A DNA stretch of 64,000 nucleotides, from assembly GCA_964549635.1 (NCBI GenBank), contig CAZJVJ010000002.1, forward strand, positions 115,256-179,255, given 5' to 3'. A program made the translations under genes and the position numbers. This DNA comes from VGNY01 sp964549635. GTDB lineage: Bacteria > Chloroflexota > Dehalococcoidia > GIF9 > UBA5629. Positions within the stretch are counted from its first letter, which is position 1. The number at the start of each line of letters is the position of its first letter. Below the pieces are notes generated by a model. It was not told the DNA's origin. It saw only the letters and a list, made by a program, of their open reading frames with translations, and did not search any database. Below, one piece after another: positions 43,063-52,595 of this stretch.

Positions 43063-43141
43063 ATGGATGAGTTAACAAAATTTTTATGGATTTATGAAGA
43101 TATATGTTTTGCTACCAGTACTTTGAGAAAGAGGCTAGAGG

Positions 43142-43645
43142 TTGATTCTAATAAGAGGTAAAGTTCATAAATTTGGTGCAAATGTCGATACGGATGCCAT
43201 TATTCCGGCACGTTATCTAAGTCTCTCTGATCCGTATGAGCTGGCCAGGCATTGTATGGAAGGGATTGACTCCGATTTCTTAACAGAAGTTGAGCCTGGG
43301 GACATCATAATGGCTGGTGCCAATTTCGGCTGTGGTTCTTCGCGGGAACACGCACCGCTTGCTATCAAGGTTGCTGGTATATCCTGTGTTATTGCTAAAA
43401 GCTTTGCCCGCATTTTTTTCCGCAACGCTATCAACATCGGGTTGCCACTTCTAGAATGCAGCGAGGCTGTGGACAACAGTGAAGCAGGCGATGTGCTTGA
43501 GATTGACCTTGCCAGTGGTCAGATAAAGAATGTAACCAGAGGCAAGACTTTTATAGCTGAGCCGTATCCTGACTTCATGATGGGCATAATAAAGGCCGGT
43601 GGACTGGTGGAGTATACAAAGAGAAAATTGGCCGGAGGTTCTTAA
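43142..43645 (+). CDS. leuD: 3-isopropylmalate dehydratase small subunit
   Basis: Swivel-domain partner of LeuC. The 167 residues contain GANVDTDAIIPARYL near residue 11, GANFGCGSSREHAPLAIKVAG near residue 60 and SFARIFFRNAINIGLPLLE, all diagnostic. Start is TTG 43142 with GAGG a few bases upstream. leuB begins one base after its stop. Confidence 0.95.
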   Translation: MILIRGKVHKFGANVDTDAIIPARYLSLSDPYELARHCMEGIDSDFLTEVEPGDIIMAGANFGCGSSREHAPLAIKVAGISCVIAKSFARIFFRNAINIGLPLLECSEAVDNSEAGDVLEIDLASGQIKNVTRGKTFIAEPYPDFMMGIIKAGGLVEYTKRKLAGGS

Positions 43646-43646
43646 G

Positions 43647-44744
43647 TTGCAGCTTGATATAGCGATACTGCCTGGTGATGGTGTAGGTCCTGAGGTGACA
43701 GCAGAGGCAATAAGAGTCCTTGAGGCTGTAAGCAAGAAGTTTGGTCATAGTTTTCAGTTCCATTATGGTTTGGTTGGCGGGGTGGCTATAGATGCATGTG
43801 GTGTTGCTTTAACCAAAGAGACGCTGGAAATGTGCAGAGCTTGTGATGCTGTTTTGCTCGGTGCAGTTGGTGGGCCGAAGTGGGATGACCCAAGCGCTAA
43901 AGTGCGTCCTGAGGATGGACTTTTAACTTTGCGCAAGGAATTGGGGCTTTTTGCCAACTTGCGGCCGGTTAAAGTCCTGCCCATGCTGGTCAATTCGACG
44001 ACTCTCAAACCTGAGGTGATTAAAGGCGTAGACCTTATTGTAGTCCGTGAACTTACTGGTGGTCTTTATTTCGGTCAGCCAAAGAAACAGTGGAGAACTG
44101 CTGAAGGCAGGCGGGCGGTTGACACGATGGCCTATTCTGAGCAAGAGATCGAGCGCATAGTAAGAGTTGGCTTTGAATTGGCTAGAACACGTCGGAAGAG
44201 GTTGACCTCTGTGGATAAGGCAAATGTGCTTGAATCATCCCGTTTGTGGCGGCAGGTAGCGATAGAGGTTGCTGTGGATTATCCTGATGTGGAACTGGAG
44301 CATATGCTGGTGGATGCTTGTGCTATGCGGCTCATTCAACGTCCAGCTCATTTCGACGTACTGGTGACTGAAAATACCTTTGGGGATATTTTAACTGATG
44401 AAGCCTCAATGCTGGCTGGTTCTATGGGTATGCTACCATCAGCTAGCTTGTCTGGTATACCCAAGGGTAATACTGCTAAAGCCTTTGGTTTGTATGAGCC
44501 GATACATGGCAGTGCTCCGAGCCGTGCCGGACAGAATATGGCGAACCCTATTGCTACCATACTGAGTGCTGCCATGATGCTACGTTACTCTTTCAACTTG
44601 TCGGCCGAAGCAGAAGCAGTTGAGAAAGCGGTAGTGTCAGTTTTAGAAGAAGGCTATCGTACTTATGATATAATGGAGGAAGGCAAAACAAAGGTCGGTA
44701 CAGCGGAAATGGGTAGGCTCATAGCTGAGAAGGTGCTTGGATAA
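43647..44744 (+). CDS. leuB: 3-isopropylmalate dehydrogenase
   Basis: NAD-dependent oxidative decarboxylase of leucine synthesis. TTG 43647 with GGAGG 8 bases upstream gives 365 residues starting LQLDIAILPGDGVGPEV; the longer frame would overlap leuD and adds no conserved sequence. LLGAVGGPKWDD, LRKELGLFANLRP, the RELTGGLYFG loop, DKANVLESSRLWR and the late HGSAPSRAGQNMANPIA are intact. Next gene is cimA, 5 bases later. Confidence 0.95.
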   Translation: MQLDIAILPGDGVGPEVTAEAIRVLEAVSKKFGHSFQFHYGLVGGVAIDACGVALTKETLEMCRACDAVLLGAVGGPKWDDPSAKVRPEDGLLTLRKELGLFANLRPVKVLPMLVNSTTLKPEVIKGVDLIVVRELTGGLYFGQPKKQWRTAEGRRAVDTMAYSEQEIERIVRVGFELARTRRKRLTSVDKANVLESSRLWRQVAIEVAVDYPDVELEHMLVDACAMRLIQRPAHFDVLVTENTFGDILTDEASMLAGSMGMLPSASLSGIPKGNTAKAFGLYEPIHGSAPSRAGQNMANPIATILSAAMMLRYSFNLSAEAEAVEKAVVSVLEEGYRTYDIMEEGKTKVGTAEMGRLIAEKVLG

Positions 44745-44749
44745 TAATC

Positions 44750-46345
44750 ATGGCGAAGGTTCAACTATACGATACGACTTTGAGGGATGGAGCCCAGCAG
44801 GAGGGCATTTCATTTACTGTGGCTGATAAGCTCAAAATTGCTCAAAAGCTGGATGAATTGGGCATACATTACATTGAGGGGGGTTGGCCCGGGGCGAATC
44901 CTAAGGATACGGAATTCTTTATAAAAGCACAGCAGCTGAAGCTAAAAAACGCAGTTTTGGTTGCTTTTGGTAAAACCAAGCACCCGCGTTCCAAAGTCGG
45001 CAAGGATCCTGACCTTCTATCGTTGGTTGAGGCTAGGACGAAAGTGGTCACCATTGTTGGCAAGAGCTGGCACTTGCATGTGACGCAGGTTCTGGAAATC
45101 AGCCTAGAGGACAACTTGCGACTTATAGCCGAGTCCATAGATTTCCTTAAATCAAAGGGACTGACTGTTTTTTTCGACGCCGAACATTTTTTTGACGGCT
45201 ATAAAACTAATGCTGAGTATGCAGTTAAGGCGGTTGAGGCCGCTGCTAGAGCTGGGGCTGACTGTGTAGTGCTTTGTGATACTAATGGGGGTGCCTTACC
45301 TTCGGAGGTTGTAGCTGCGATTAATGGAGTGAAAAGGGCAGTGAGCGTTCCCCTGGGCATACATGTTCATAACGATGGTGAACTGGCAGTGGCTAACTCG
45401 CTAGCTGCAATTCAAGCTGGAGTTGTTCAGGTGCAGGGAACTATCAATGGCTATGGCGAACGCTGTGGCAATGCCAACCTTTGCTCTATTATCCCGACGA
45501 TGAAACTTAAACTGGGTGTTGATTGCGTTACTAATGAGCAGCTGGCCAGGCTCACTGAAGTTTCGCACTATGTGGCGGAATTGGCTAATCTGGCGCCATC
45601 AGGCCATCTGCCTTATGTTGGCACCAGTGCGTTTACCCATAAGGGAGGGTTGCATGTGTCTGGGATGCTTAAGTGGGAGGAAAGTTACCAACATATTAAT
45701 CCTGAGCTGGTAGGTAATCGTCCTAAAGTGGTTGTTTCAGAACTATCAGGAAAAAGCAACATAATCTATAAAGCAAAAGAACTCGGCATAGTTTTATCTC
45801 CAGAGAGTAAACAAGTGCGTCATGTGTTAGAGCAAATAAAGCTAATGGAGAGCCGTGGTTTTCAGTATGAGGATGCCGATGCTTCTTTCGAGTTATTGCT
45901 GCATCGAGCCCAGCCTGGATATGAGGCTCCCTTTGAGCTTATCGATTTTATGGTTGTGGTGGAGAAGCATCGGCGTCCTTCTAGTGATGATGACTCGGAG
46001 TTGCTCTCTGAGGCTACCGTAAAGGTAAAAGTTGGTGACAAGATAATGCATACTGCTGCTGAAGGCAATGGTCCGGTAAACGCGCTTGATCGAGCGCTAC
46101 GAAAAGCACTTCTTGAGTTCTATCCTAGCCTAGCTGCTGTTGAGCTAGTCGATTACAAGGTGCGTATTCTTGAGGAGAGTGCTGGCACTGCTTCGCAGGT
46201 ACGAGTGCTCATTGAGTCCAGCGATGGGCAGAATCAGTGGCGAACTGTCGGCAGTTCTACCAACATTATTGAGGCTAGCTGGCTCGCCTTGGCAGACAGC
46301 CTGGAATACTGGCTACTTAAAAATAAAGCAGGCAAGGTAACTTAG
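44750..46345 (+). CDS. cimA: (R)-citramalate synthase
   Basis: Makes citramalate from pyruvate and acetyl-CoA, feeding 2-ketobutyrate for isoleucine without threonine. The 531 residues start YDTTLRDGAQQEGISFTV and have EGGWPGANPKDTEFF near residue 43, HVHNDGELAVANSLAAI near residue 204, GTINGYGERCGNANLCSI near residue 230 and THKGGLHVSGMLK near residue 300, all of the CimA type (GGWPGxNPKD distinguishes it from LeuA). Last gene of the operon. GCAGGCAA/TTGCCTGC (46328-46335 and 46361-46368) could pair around its stop. Confidence 0.92.
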   Translation: MAKVQLYDTTLRDGAQQEGISFTVADKLKIAQKLDELGIHYIEGGWPGANPKDTEFFIKAQQLKLKNAVLVAFGKTKHPRSKVGKDPDLLSLVEARTKVVTIVGKSWHLHVTQVLEISLEDNLRLIAESIDFLKSKGLTVFFDAEHFFDGYKTNAEYAVKAVEAAARAGADCVVLCDTNGGALPSEVVAAINGVKRAVSVPLGIHVHNDGELAVANSLAAIQAGVVQVQGTINGYGERCGNANLCSIIPTMKLKLGVDCVTNEQLARLTEVSHYVAELANLAPSGHLPYVGTSAFTHKGGLHVSGMLKWEESYQHINPELVGNRPKVVVSELSGKSNIIYKAKELGIVLSPESKQVRHVLEQIKLMESRGFQYEDADASFELLLHRAQPGYEAPFELIDFMVVVEKHRRPSSDDDSELLSEATVKVKVGDKIMHTAAEGNGPVNALDRALRKALLEFYPSLAAVELVDYKVRILEESAGTASQVRVLIESSDGQNQWRTVGSSTNIIEASWLALADSLEYWLLKNKAGKVT

Positions 46346-46386
46346 CTATTTAGTTTTGTGTTGCCTGCATATGAGCTAAGGACCCT

Positions 46387-47601
46387 TTAGTTTTCCCTTT
46401 TGATGATTGTGGCCACTCCTTGGCCGCCACCGATACAGGCGGTTGCCAGACCGTAAGTACCGCCTTCAAGGTTCAATATTCTGGCTAATGTGCCGACTAA
46501 CCTGGTTCCGCTGGCACCTAACGGGTGACCGATGGCAGTAGCGCCGCCTTTTACATTTACCTTTTCGGGGTCAATGCCTAGCTCTTTTATAGCATAGAGT
46601 GTTACTATGCAAAATGCCTCATTTATCTCCCAGAAATCAATGTCCTTCACATCAAGCCCAGCATGTTTGAGTGCAATTTTGCTGGCTGGGACTGGTCCCT
46701 TACCCATAAGACTTGGCTCTACACCAGCCCATCCCAAGGATACAATAGTGGCTAGGGGTTTTAGATTGTACTCTCTTGCCTTTTCCTTTGCCATAAGCAT
46801 TATGGCAGTGGCACCCGCATTCAAAGGAGAGGAGTTGCCAGCAGTAATTTGGCCGTCTGGCTTAAACGCTGGCTTTAACTGGGACAAAGCCTCCAAAGTT
46901 GTATCCTCTCTGATGCTCACATCATGTTCGATAATCTGCTTTGTGCCGTCTGCGAGCGTTACTTCAATTGGCATTATTTCACCTTTAAAAAATCCCTCTT
47001 TTAGTGCCTTCGCTGCTCTTTGATGGCTTCTGAGTGCCCACCTGTCCATATCTTCTCTGGTAAAACCACTCTCAGCGAACAGTTTTTCTGCCGTTAACCC
47101 CATGTTCATGGCAACACCGAAGTCGTATTTCTTGTATCTTTCCGTAAACAGGTCAGGGTTTGGTTTAATCAATATTTTGCTGGGGTCGATGCCAGGGCCA
47201 GGCATTGGGTTATGTGTCATATGCTCAATTCCGCACGATATAACGATATCTGAGTAACCAAGCATTATTTCCATGGCGCCTGTGTGTATCGTTGACATAG
47301 AGGAGCCACATTGTCTATCTATTTGCTGGGCTGGCACATTGACTGGTAATTCTGCTTGGAATACTACGTTCCTGCCACCATACACCCATTGCTCTCCTAC
47401 CGGAAAAGCAGTACCAACTAACACATCATTGATTTCCTCTGGCTTTATCTTCGTTCTCCTGATCAACTCTTGTATCAACATTCCGGCAACAACGTCCATC
47501 CTAAGGCTATTAAAAACGTCTTTTTCTGGCTCTCTGGGTCTTGACCTAGAAAAGGGTGACCGTAGGTAATCAACTATGACTACTTCTTTAAGTTGCGCCA
47601 T
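46387..47601 (-). CDS. thiolase (acetyl-CoA acetyltransferase family)
   Basis: Condenses or cleaves acyl-CoAs. In 404 residues the nucleophile Cys is in DRQCGSSMSTIHTGA near residue 92, followed by NINEAFC-like EINEAFC, GGATAIGHPLGASGTR (His) and the second Cys in ATACIGGGQGVA. GGAGG precedes the ATG. Degradative versus biosynthetic use cannot be told. The next gene upstream on the same strand (28 bases) is a SagB-type oxidoreductase; no other fatty-acid genes are near. Confidence 0.92.
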   Translation of the reverse strand: MAQLKEVVIVDYLRSPFSRSRPREPEKDVFNSLRMDVVAGMLIQELIRRTKIKPEEINDVLVGTAFPVGEQWVYGGRNVVFQAELPVNVPAQQIDRQCGSSMSTIHTGAMEIMLGYSDIVISCGIEHMTHNPMPGPGIDPSKILIKPNPDLFTERYKKYDFGVAMNMGLTAEKLFAESGFTREDMDRWALRSHQRAAKALKEGFFKGEIMPIEVTLADGTKQIIEHDVSIREDTTLEALSQLKPAFKPDGQITAGNSSPLNAGATAIMLMAKEKAREYNLKPLATIVSLGWAGVEPSLMGKGPVPASKIALKHAGLDVKDIDFWEINEAFCIVTLYAIKELGIDPEKVNVKGGATAIGHPLGASGTRLVGTLARILNLEGGTYGLATACIGGGQGVATIIKREN

Positions 47602-47629
47602 TTTCTGAAAACCTCCTTCTTTCGGAAAT

Positions 47630-48250
47630 TCATAACGGTTTACCTACTGGAATTATGTACAAAGGCCTAATCTGCTCTTCGACTTTTAATACCTTTCTCA
47701 CCTCCTCGTCATCAAAAGCCCCAACCATTACAGTAGCCAGTCCTAAAGCTACAGCCTGTAGGGCGACATTCTGGCCGACATGGCCCGCTTCCATATGCAC
47801 ATATCTTTCAGCACGCCTGCCATATCTATAGGCAGTCCTCGAATAAAGAGCGCAGACGATTATATTAATCGGACAGTTGGCAATGAAGTTCTGATTTAGA
47901 GCAGCTGCTGCCAGCTTTTGTCTCGAGTCCCCATTAAGGTGAAGGCTAAGGTAATGGCCATCTGTTTGATAATGGTATATGCCGGCTGCAAGGTTGTCTA
48001 CCCCTCGTTCACCAACTACGGTAAAGACTTCTAAGGGGTAAGTTGCTCCAGCACTGGGAACAGATCTTCTACCGCTACTGCCAGTAATTCCCTGGGCTGC
48101 CCATAACAATTGAGAAAGCTGTAACATGGACAAAGGTTGTTCGCTGAACCTTCTAATCGACCTTCGTTTTAGAATAGCTTCTTCTACCGATGTTTTTCCT
48201 TGGTGGTTTGGAAGCGGTAATTTTATGGTGGCTTCAGCAGTTTTTGTCAC
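47630..48250 (-). CDS. SagB-type nitroreductase-fold oxidoreductase
   Basis: FMN-dependent oxidoreductase. In 206 residues it has the N-terminal KTSVEEAILKRRSIRRFSEQPL motif, LLWAAQGITG, SAGATYPLEVFTVVGERGVDNLAAGIYHY typical of the SagB/ThcOx branch, and a late HMEAGHVGQNVALQAVALGLATVMVGAF. Relatives oxidise thiazoline or oxazoline rings in peptide maturation, but no precursor or cyclase gene is near, and many stand-alone members have unknown substrates. Its GTG start shares one base with the rtcB stop (TAGTG). Confidence 0.82.
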   Translation of the reverse strand: MTKTAEATIKLPLPNHQGKTSVEEAILKRRSIRRFSEQPLSMLQLSQLLWAAQGITGSSGRRSVPSAGATYPLEVFTVVGERGVDNLAAGIYHYQTDGHYLSLHLNGDSRQKLAAAALNQNFIANCPINIIVCALYSRTAYRYGRRAERYVHMEAGHVGQNVALQAVALGLATVMVGAFDDEEVRKVLKVEEQIRPLYIIPVGKPL

Positions 48251-49707
48251 TATCCTTTAATAACTCCTATAGGGCTTGCCATGGCTACTTTCAGGGATAT
48301 ACCGGCACGATGGGTTACTTCTACTACCTGAGTGACATCTTTATAAGCTTGCGATGCTTCTTCAGCCAATGATGCCATACTATCGGCTTTAACAATGATG
48401 CCTTTGGCCCTAAGTTCATTGGCGATGTCAATGCCTCTCTGACCTCGCTTCGCAGCGCCGCGGCTCTGTACCCTGCCGGCACCGTGACAGGTGGACCCGA
48501 AAGTTTCCGCCATCGCTCTTTCCGTGCCTATGGCGATATAAGAGCGGCGGCCCATATCGCCAGGGATAAGGACAGGTTGACCGATTTCTTTATACCGCTG
48601 TGGTATATCTTTGTGCCCAGCTGGGAAAGCCCTGGTAGCTCCCTTGCGGTGCACACACACAGTGAGTTTCTTGCCATCTACGGTGTGCTCCTCAATCTTG
48701 GCAATGTTATGAGCCACATCGTAAATTTGTTCCATGCCAAGTTCTTCCATATTTTTCCCGAAAATTTTCATGAAGGATTCTCGCGCCCAGTGGGTAATGC
48801 ACTGGCGGTTAGCCCAGGCGTAATTGGCAGCACATGCCATAGCTGCTAAATAGCCTTGGCCTTCAGGGGATTCTACCGGCGCACAGGCAAGTTGTCGGTC
48901 AGGGAGGCTAATGTTATATCTCCGCACCGCCTCCTCCATTATTCGGAGATAATCGTCGCACACTTGATGGCCTAGCCCCCGTGAGCCTGTATGAATCAAG
49001 AGCAGAACCTGCCCTATCTGGTCGATGCCCATAGCTTTAGCTGCAACTTCGTTATATATTTCCCTCACCACCTGCACCTCGAGGAAGTGGTTACCGGAGC
49101 CTAAGGTTCCTGATTGAGGTGCACCTCTCTTTTTGGCTCTAGCACTTACTTTTTCTGGATTGGCTCCTTTCATACGACCTGTTTCCTCAGTTACCTCAAG
49201 GTCTTCAGGTAAGCCAAAGCCACGCTTTACTGCCCAGTGAGCGCCATCGCTCAGCACCTCGTCTATTTCCCTTTCACTGACCCTTATTTTGCCCTCTGAA
49301 CCTAAACCCGAAGGAACGTTATTAAACAGATGATCAATGAGTTCTTTAATTTTGGGCTTCACTTCGTTTTCGGTTAGATTAGTGCGTAGCAGTCTTACCC
49401 CGCAATTGATATCATAGCCTACACCACCTGGTGAAACTACACCATCGCTAACCCTAGTAGCCGCAACTCCACCTATGGGAAAGCCATAGCCCCAATGAAT
49501 GTCGGGCATAGCCAGTGAACGGCCTACTATACCAGGCAAGAAAGCCACATTAGCAACTTGTTCCAGTGATTGTTCCTCTTTGATAACGTCCAACATAGTC
49601 TCATCAGCGTAGACCAGCCCACTGACCCTCATCCCAGGCTTGTAACTTTGTGGTATTTCCCACCGGTAGTCATCTATCTTTTTAAGCGGGCCTTGCCATT
49701 TCGGCAT
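48250..49707 (-). CDS. rtcB: RNA-splicing ligase RtcB
   Basis: Joins RNA 2',3'-cyclic phosphate or 3'-phosphate ends to 5'-OH ends through a GMP-histidine intermediate with Mn2+. The 485 residues contain GVGYDINCGVRLLRTN near residue 92, GSGNHFLEVQ, LIHTGSRGLGHQV, HRKGATRAFPAG and the late GSTCHGAGRVQSR. It lies 14 bases after archease, its activating partner, so it is fully equipped. Likely roles are tRNA or rRNA repair. Confidence 0.96.
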   Translation of the reverse strand: MPKWQGPLKKIDDYRWEIPQSYKPGMRVSGLVYADETMLDVIKEEQSLEQVANVAFLPGIVGRSLAMPDIHWGYGFPIGGVAATRVSDGVVSPGGVGYDINCGVRLLRTNLTENEVKPKIKELIDHLFNNVPSGLGSEGKIRVSEREIDEVLSDGAHWAVKRGFGLPEDLEVTEETGRMKGANPEKVSARAKKRGAPQSGTLGSGNHFLEVQVVREIYNEVAAKAMGIDQIGQVLLLIHTGSRGLGHQVCDDYLRIMEEAVRRYNISLPDRQLACAPVESPEGQGYLAAMACAANYAWANRQCITHWARESFMKIFGKNMEELGMEQIYDVAHNIAKIEEHTVDGKKLTVCVHRKGATRAFPAGHKDIPQRYKEIGQPVLIPGDMGRRSYIAIGTERAMAETFGSTCHGAGRVQSRGAAKRGQRGIDIANELRAKGIIVKADSMASLAEEASQAYKDVTQVVEVTHRAGISLKVAMASPIGVIKG

Positions 49708-49721
49708 TTTCTCACCTTTTT

Positions 49722-50150
49722 TCAGATATCGAATATTACCTGCACTTTATAGCTACTGTCCTCTTTGTTTATACGCAGCATGTGGTAAGTAGCTGCCTTG
49801 ATCTCTCTTTTCAGTCTGTGGTGGCCAGGTCTTATCTTCTCTCCAAAGCATGTGGCTTTAATTTCAGTATTGCTGAGTTTATCAATTTGAAACCTTTTGA
49901 AGATGGTATGCTCGACATCGCAGATATATATAAGCTCATTTAGCCATTCTACTAACAAAACCTCCATGTCCTCGGCTGAAAGATGGACCTCACGATGAAC
50001 AGTTTCTTTCAAATCATCCAGGTCTGCCATTAAGCTGAAAAGTCCTAAAGCAGCATTGGCGAAGACCTGTTTCATATCGGTGCCATAGGCAATGATACCG
50101 ATATCTGCTGTGTGGTCGATTATTTCAAATGATTTCTCCACTGCCTTCAC
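49722..50150 (-). CDS. archease
   Basis: Small acidic protein that promotes guanylylation and turnover of RtcB. The 142 residues show the family start SFEIIDHTADIGIIAYG, VEWLNELIYICDVE near residue 70 and the late HRLKREIKAATYHML. GTG 50150 is given, but an internal GTG 5 codons... further in is possible because neither has an ideal ribosome site. First gene of the archease-rtcB-SagB unit, divergent from tRNA-Lys. Confidence 0.92.
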   Translation of the reverse strand: MKAVEKSFEIIDHTADIGIIAYGTDMKQVFANAALGLFSLMADLDDLKETVHREVHLSAEDMEVLLVEWLNELIYICDVEHTIFKRFQIDKLSNTEIKATCFGEKIRPGHHRLKREIKAATYHMLRINKEDSSYKVQVIFDI

Positions 50151-50201
50151 CGCTGGCCAGATACAGATTCAATTATACCATTTCCTGAATTAATGGCAAA
50201 T

Positions 50202-50231
50202 TTGACTTTTAGCGTTTGTGAATGTTAACAT
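50202..50231 (+). promoter_or_regulatory. promoter of tRNA-Lys
   Basis: TTGACT (50202-50207) and TAACAT (50226-50231) are 18 bases apart and end 10 bases before the tRNA. Confidence 0.6.
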
Positions 50232-50241
50232 GAGTTTCCTT

Positions 50242-50314
50242 GGGCCGCTAGCTCAACAGGCAGAGCAGCTGACTCTTAATCAGCCGGTTAGAGGTTCGAG
50301 TCCTCTGCGGCTCA
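50242..50314 (+). tRNA. tRNA-Lys (anticodon CTT)
   Basis: Acceptor GGGCCGC pairs with GCGGCTC (one G-U); the anticodon stem GCTGA/TCAGC encloses CTCTTAA, so the anticodon is CTT; the T arm has AGAGGTTCGAGTCCTCT. The discriminator is A and CCA is not encoded. Confidence 0.96.
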
Positions 50315-50399
50315 GATACCTCCAATCTATCTCTAGAAGTCTGTCGAGCATTGCTAAGCTTTACCTACATGGTGCTATCTCTTTTGCCTTCTTTTAGGT

Positions 50400-52538
50400 T
50401 TACAGATCTTTGGTGGCAGCTTGTGCTGCTAGCAAGTACATTCGCTCGGTGTACTCCTTCGCCATACGTCTGGCGCTGAACAAGGGTGCATTTGAGCGGA
50501 TGGTTTCCTTGATTACCCGGATCCAATTATTCGGTATACCATTTATATCCCGGTCATAGTATAGCGGAACAACTTTTTCCTCTAAAAGTCGATAAAGGTC
50601 TTCAGCATCTGCTTTGTTTTGTTCTGGCGAATCGAACATTCCCGGGTCGTTATGAATTGCCCAGCCGTTGCTGCCGTTGTAACCTTCATACCACCAACCG
50701 TCAAGTACACTTAAGTGTAATACTCCATTAATGGCTGCTTTTTGACCGCTGGTCCCGCAAGCTTCGTGAAGTGGGAGTGGTGTGTTGAGCCAGACATCGG
50801 CACCGTGTACAAGATAACGTGCCATATGCATGTCATAGTCTTCTACATAGGCGATTCGTCCACTGAATTCAGGGTCTTTAGCTGCCTGGTATATTGCTTG
50901 AATAAGCTGTTTGCCATGCTCGTCATTGGGATGTGCTTTGCCGGCAAATATTATTTGCACCGGTTGCAGCTCATTTGTAACAATGCGCTTTAGCCTTTCA
51001 GGGTCCTGCAGAATGAGGGTAGCTCGCTTGTAACTGGTAAAACGGCGGCAGAAAGCGATGGTTAGTGCCTCTGTATCAAGTAGTCCTCCCATAGCCAATG
51101 CTTGAACTGGTTCTACATGGTCTTCAGCCCAGCGTTTTCGCGCTCGCTCTCTTACTGAATTGATAAGCTTGCTTTTTAACAGTCGGTGCGTAGCCCAGAT
51201 GGCTTCGTTTGGGATGTCCAGCACGTGTTCCCATAAAGAAGGGTCATCATGTCTTTTCTGCCAATCGCAACCAAGGTGGCTTTCATAGAGGCTGGCTAAC
51301 TCTGGAGCTATCCAGGTGGGGACATGGATGCCATTTGTCACCGAGGTAATGGGTACGTCCTTTTCCTCCTTTTCAGGCCATAGTGAACCCCATAGCCTGC
51401 GGCATATCCCACCGTGAAGTTGACTAACGCCATTGCGAAAGCCTGCCATTCGTAGACCCAGTGCAGTTGTATCGAACATTGAATCATCTGTTCCCTTCAT
51501 GCCCAGCTTCAAGAAAGCTTCTTTATCTAGCCCGAGGGCACCCCAGTAACGGTGAAAATACCTTTCTATTAAGTCGCGAGAATAGACATCGCTGCTCGCC
51601 GATGCTGTGTGGATAGTGAAGATGGTCGTATTTTGCACTATCTTTGTAGCTTCGGTAAAGTCAAGGCCTGTTGATACCAATTCTCGCACACGTTCCAACA
51701 TCATGAAAGCGGTATACCCTTCGTTAGCATGCCATACAACCGGGTCGATGTTGAGTGCACGTAGAATGCGGACACCACCAATACCTATGATAATTTGCTG
51801 TTGTAGTCGCACTTCTTGGTCACCGACGTAGAGACGAGCTGAAAGTTCACGGTCTGATGGTGAGTTCTCTTCAATGTTGGTGTCCAATAAATATAGTTTC
51901 ACCCGTCCAACATTTACTTGCCACACTGTGATCCAGACAGACCTCTTATCCAGCGGGACTTCTGTTTTCATTGGCTGTCCATGACTAGTAAATATTCGAC
52001 TTACAGGTATCTCAGTGAAGTTCAACTGTTCATAAATTTCCTCTTGCCAACCATCGGCTGAGACGTGCTGGTGAAAGTAGCCTTGCGGATACATAAACCC
52101 GACACCTACTACGGGCAATCCGAGGTCACTTGCTTCTTTGCAATAGTCGCCCGCCAGTACACCTAATCCGCCTGCATAGAGAGGGAGGGAGTTATGGATG
52201 GCAAATTCCAGTGAGAAGTAGGCTATGGTATTTCGTGCTAGTTGGTGGTGAGTTTGAGTACACCAGTTATTAACCCCTGACATATCAACCTTAAAGTCGC
52301 TCATAACAGAATCATATTTCTGAAGGAAAACAGGGTCTTGGGCAGCTGCCACTAGCCGATACGGGGCAATCAATTTTAATAACTTAACCGGATTATGGCC
52401 AGTGGCCTTCCATAATGATGCGTCCAGGGCTTTGAACAATTCCCGCGCCGGGATATGCCAGCTCCACCAGAGATTATAGGCTAATTCGTTTAAGCCCTCG
52501 ATTCGTCTCGGTAGCTTGGGCACTGACAAATTATTCAT
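50400..52538 (-). CDS. glgP: alpha-glucan phosphorylase
   Basis: PLP enzyme that releases glucose 1-phosphate from glycogen or maltodextrins. The 712 residues are of the short bacterial/archaeal type with the N-terminal LNELAYNLWWSWHIPARELF, YAGGLGVLAGDYCKEASDLG near residue 120, HANEGYTAFMMLERVREL near residue 266, and the PLP region HEACGTSGQKAAINGVLHLSVLDGWW near residue 600 with its Lys. No glycogen-synthesis gene is in the window. Confidence 0.93.
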   Translation of the reverse strand: MNNLSVPKLPRRIEGLNELAYNLWWSWHIPARELFKALDASLWKATGHNPVKLLKLIAPYRLVAAAQDPVFLQKYDSVMSDFKVDMSGVNNWCTQTHHQLARNTIAYFSLEFAIHNSLPLYAGGLGVLAGDYCKEASDLGLPVVGVGFMYPQGYFHQHVSADGWQEEIYEQLNFTEIPVSRIFTSHGQPMKTEVPLDKRSVWITVWQVNVGRVKLYLLDTNIEENSPSDRELSARLYVGDQEVRLQQQIIIGIGGVRILRALNIDPVVWHANEGYTAFMMLERVRELVSTGLDFTEATKIVQNTTIFTIHTASASSDVYSRDLIERYFHRYWGALGLDKEAFLKLGMKGTDDSMFDTTALGLRMAGFRNGVSQLHGGICRRLWGSLWPEKEEKDVPITSVTNGIHVPTWIAPELASLYESHLGCDWQKRHDDPSLWEHVLDIPNEAIWATHRLLKSKLINSVRERARKRWAEDHVEPVQALAMGGLLDTEALTIAFCRRFTSYKRATLILQDPERLKRIVTNELQPVQIIFAGKAHPNDEHGKQLIQAIYQAAKDPEFSGRIAYVEDYDMHMARYLVHGADVWLNTPLPLHEACGTSGQKAAINGVLHLSVLDGWWYEGYNGSNGWAIHNDPGMFDSPEQNKADAEDLYRLLEEKVVPLYYDRDINGIPNNWIRVIKETIRSNAPLFSARRMAKEYTERMYLLAAQAATKDL

Positions 52539-52595
52539 CTTTAGGCTGACCTGTTATTATACCTGCTGATATAGGTTTAGTAAATTAGTTTGCGC

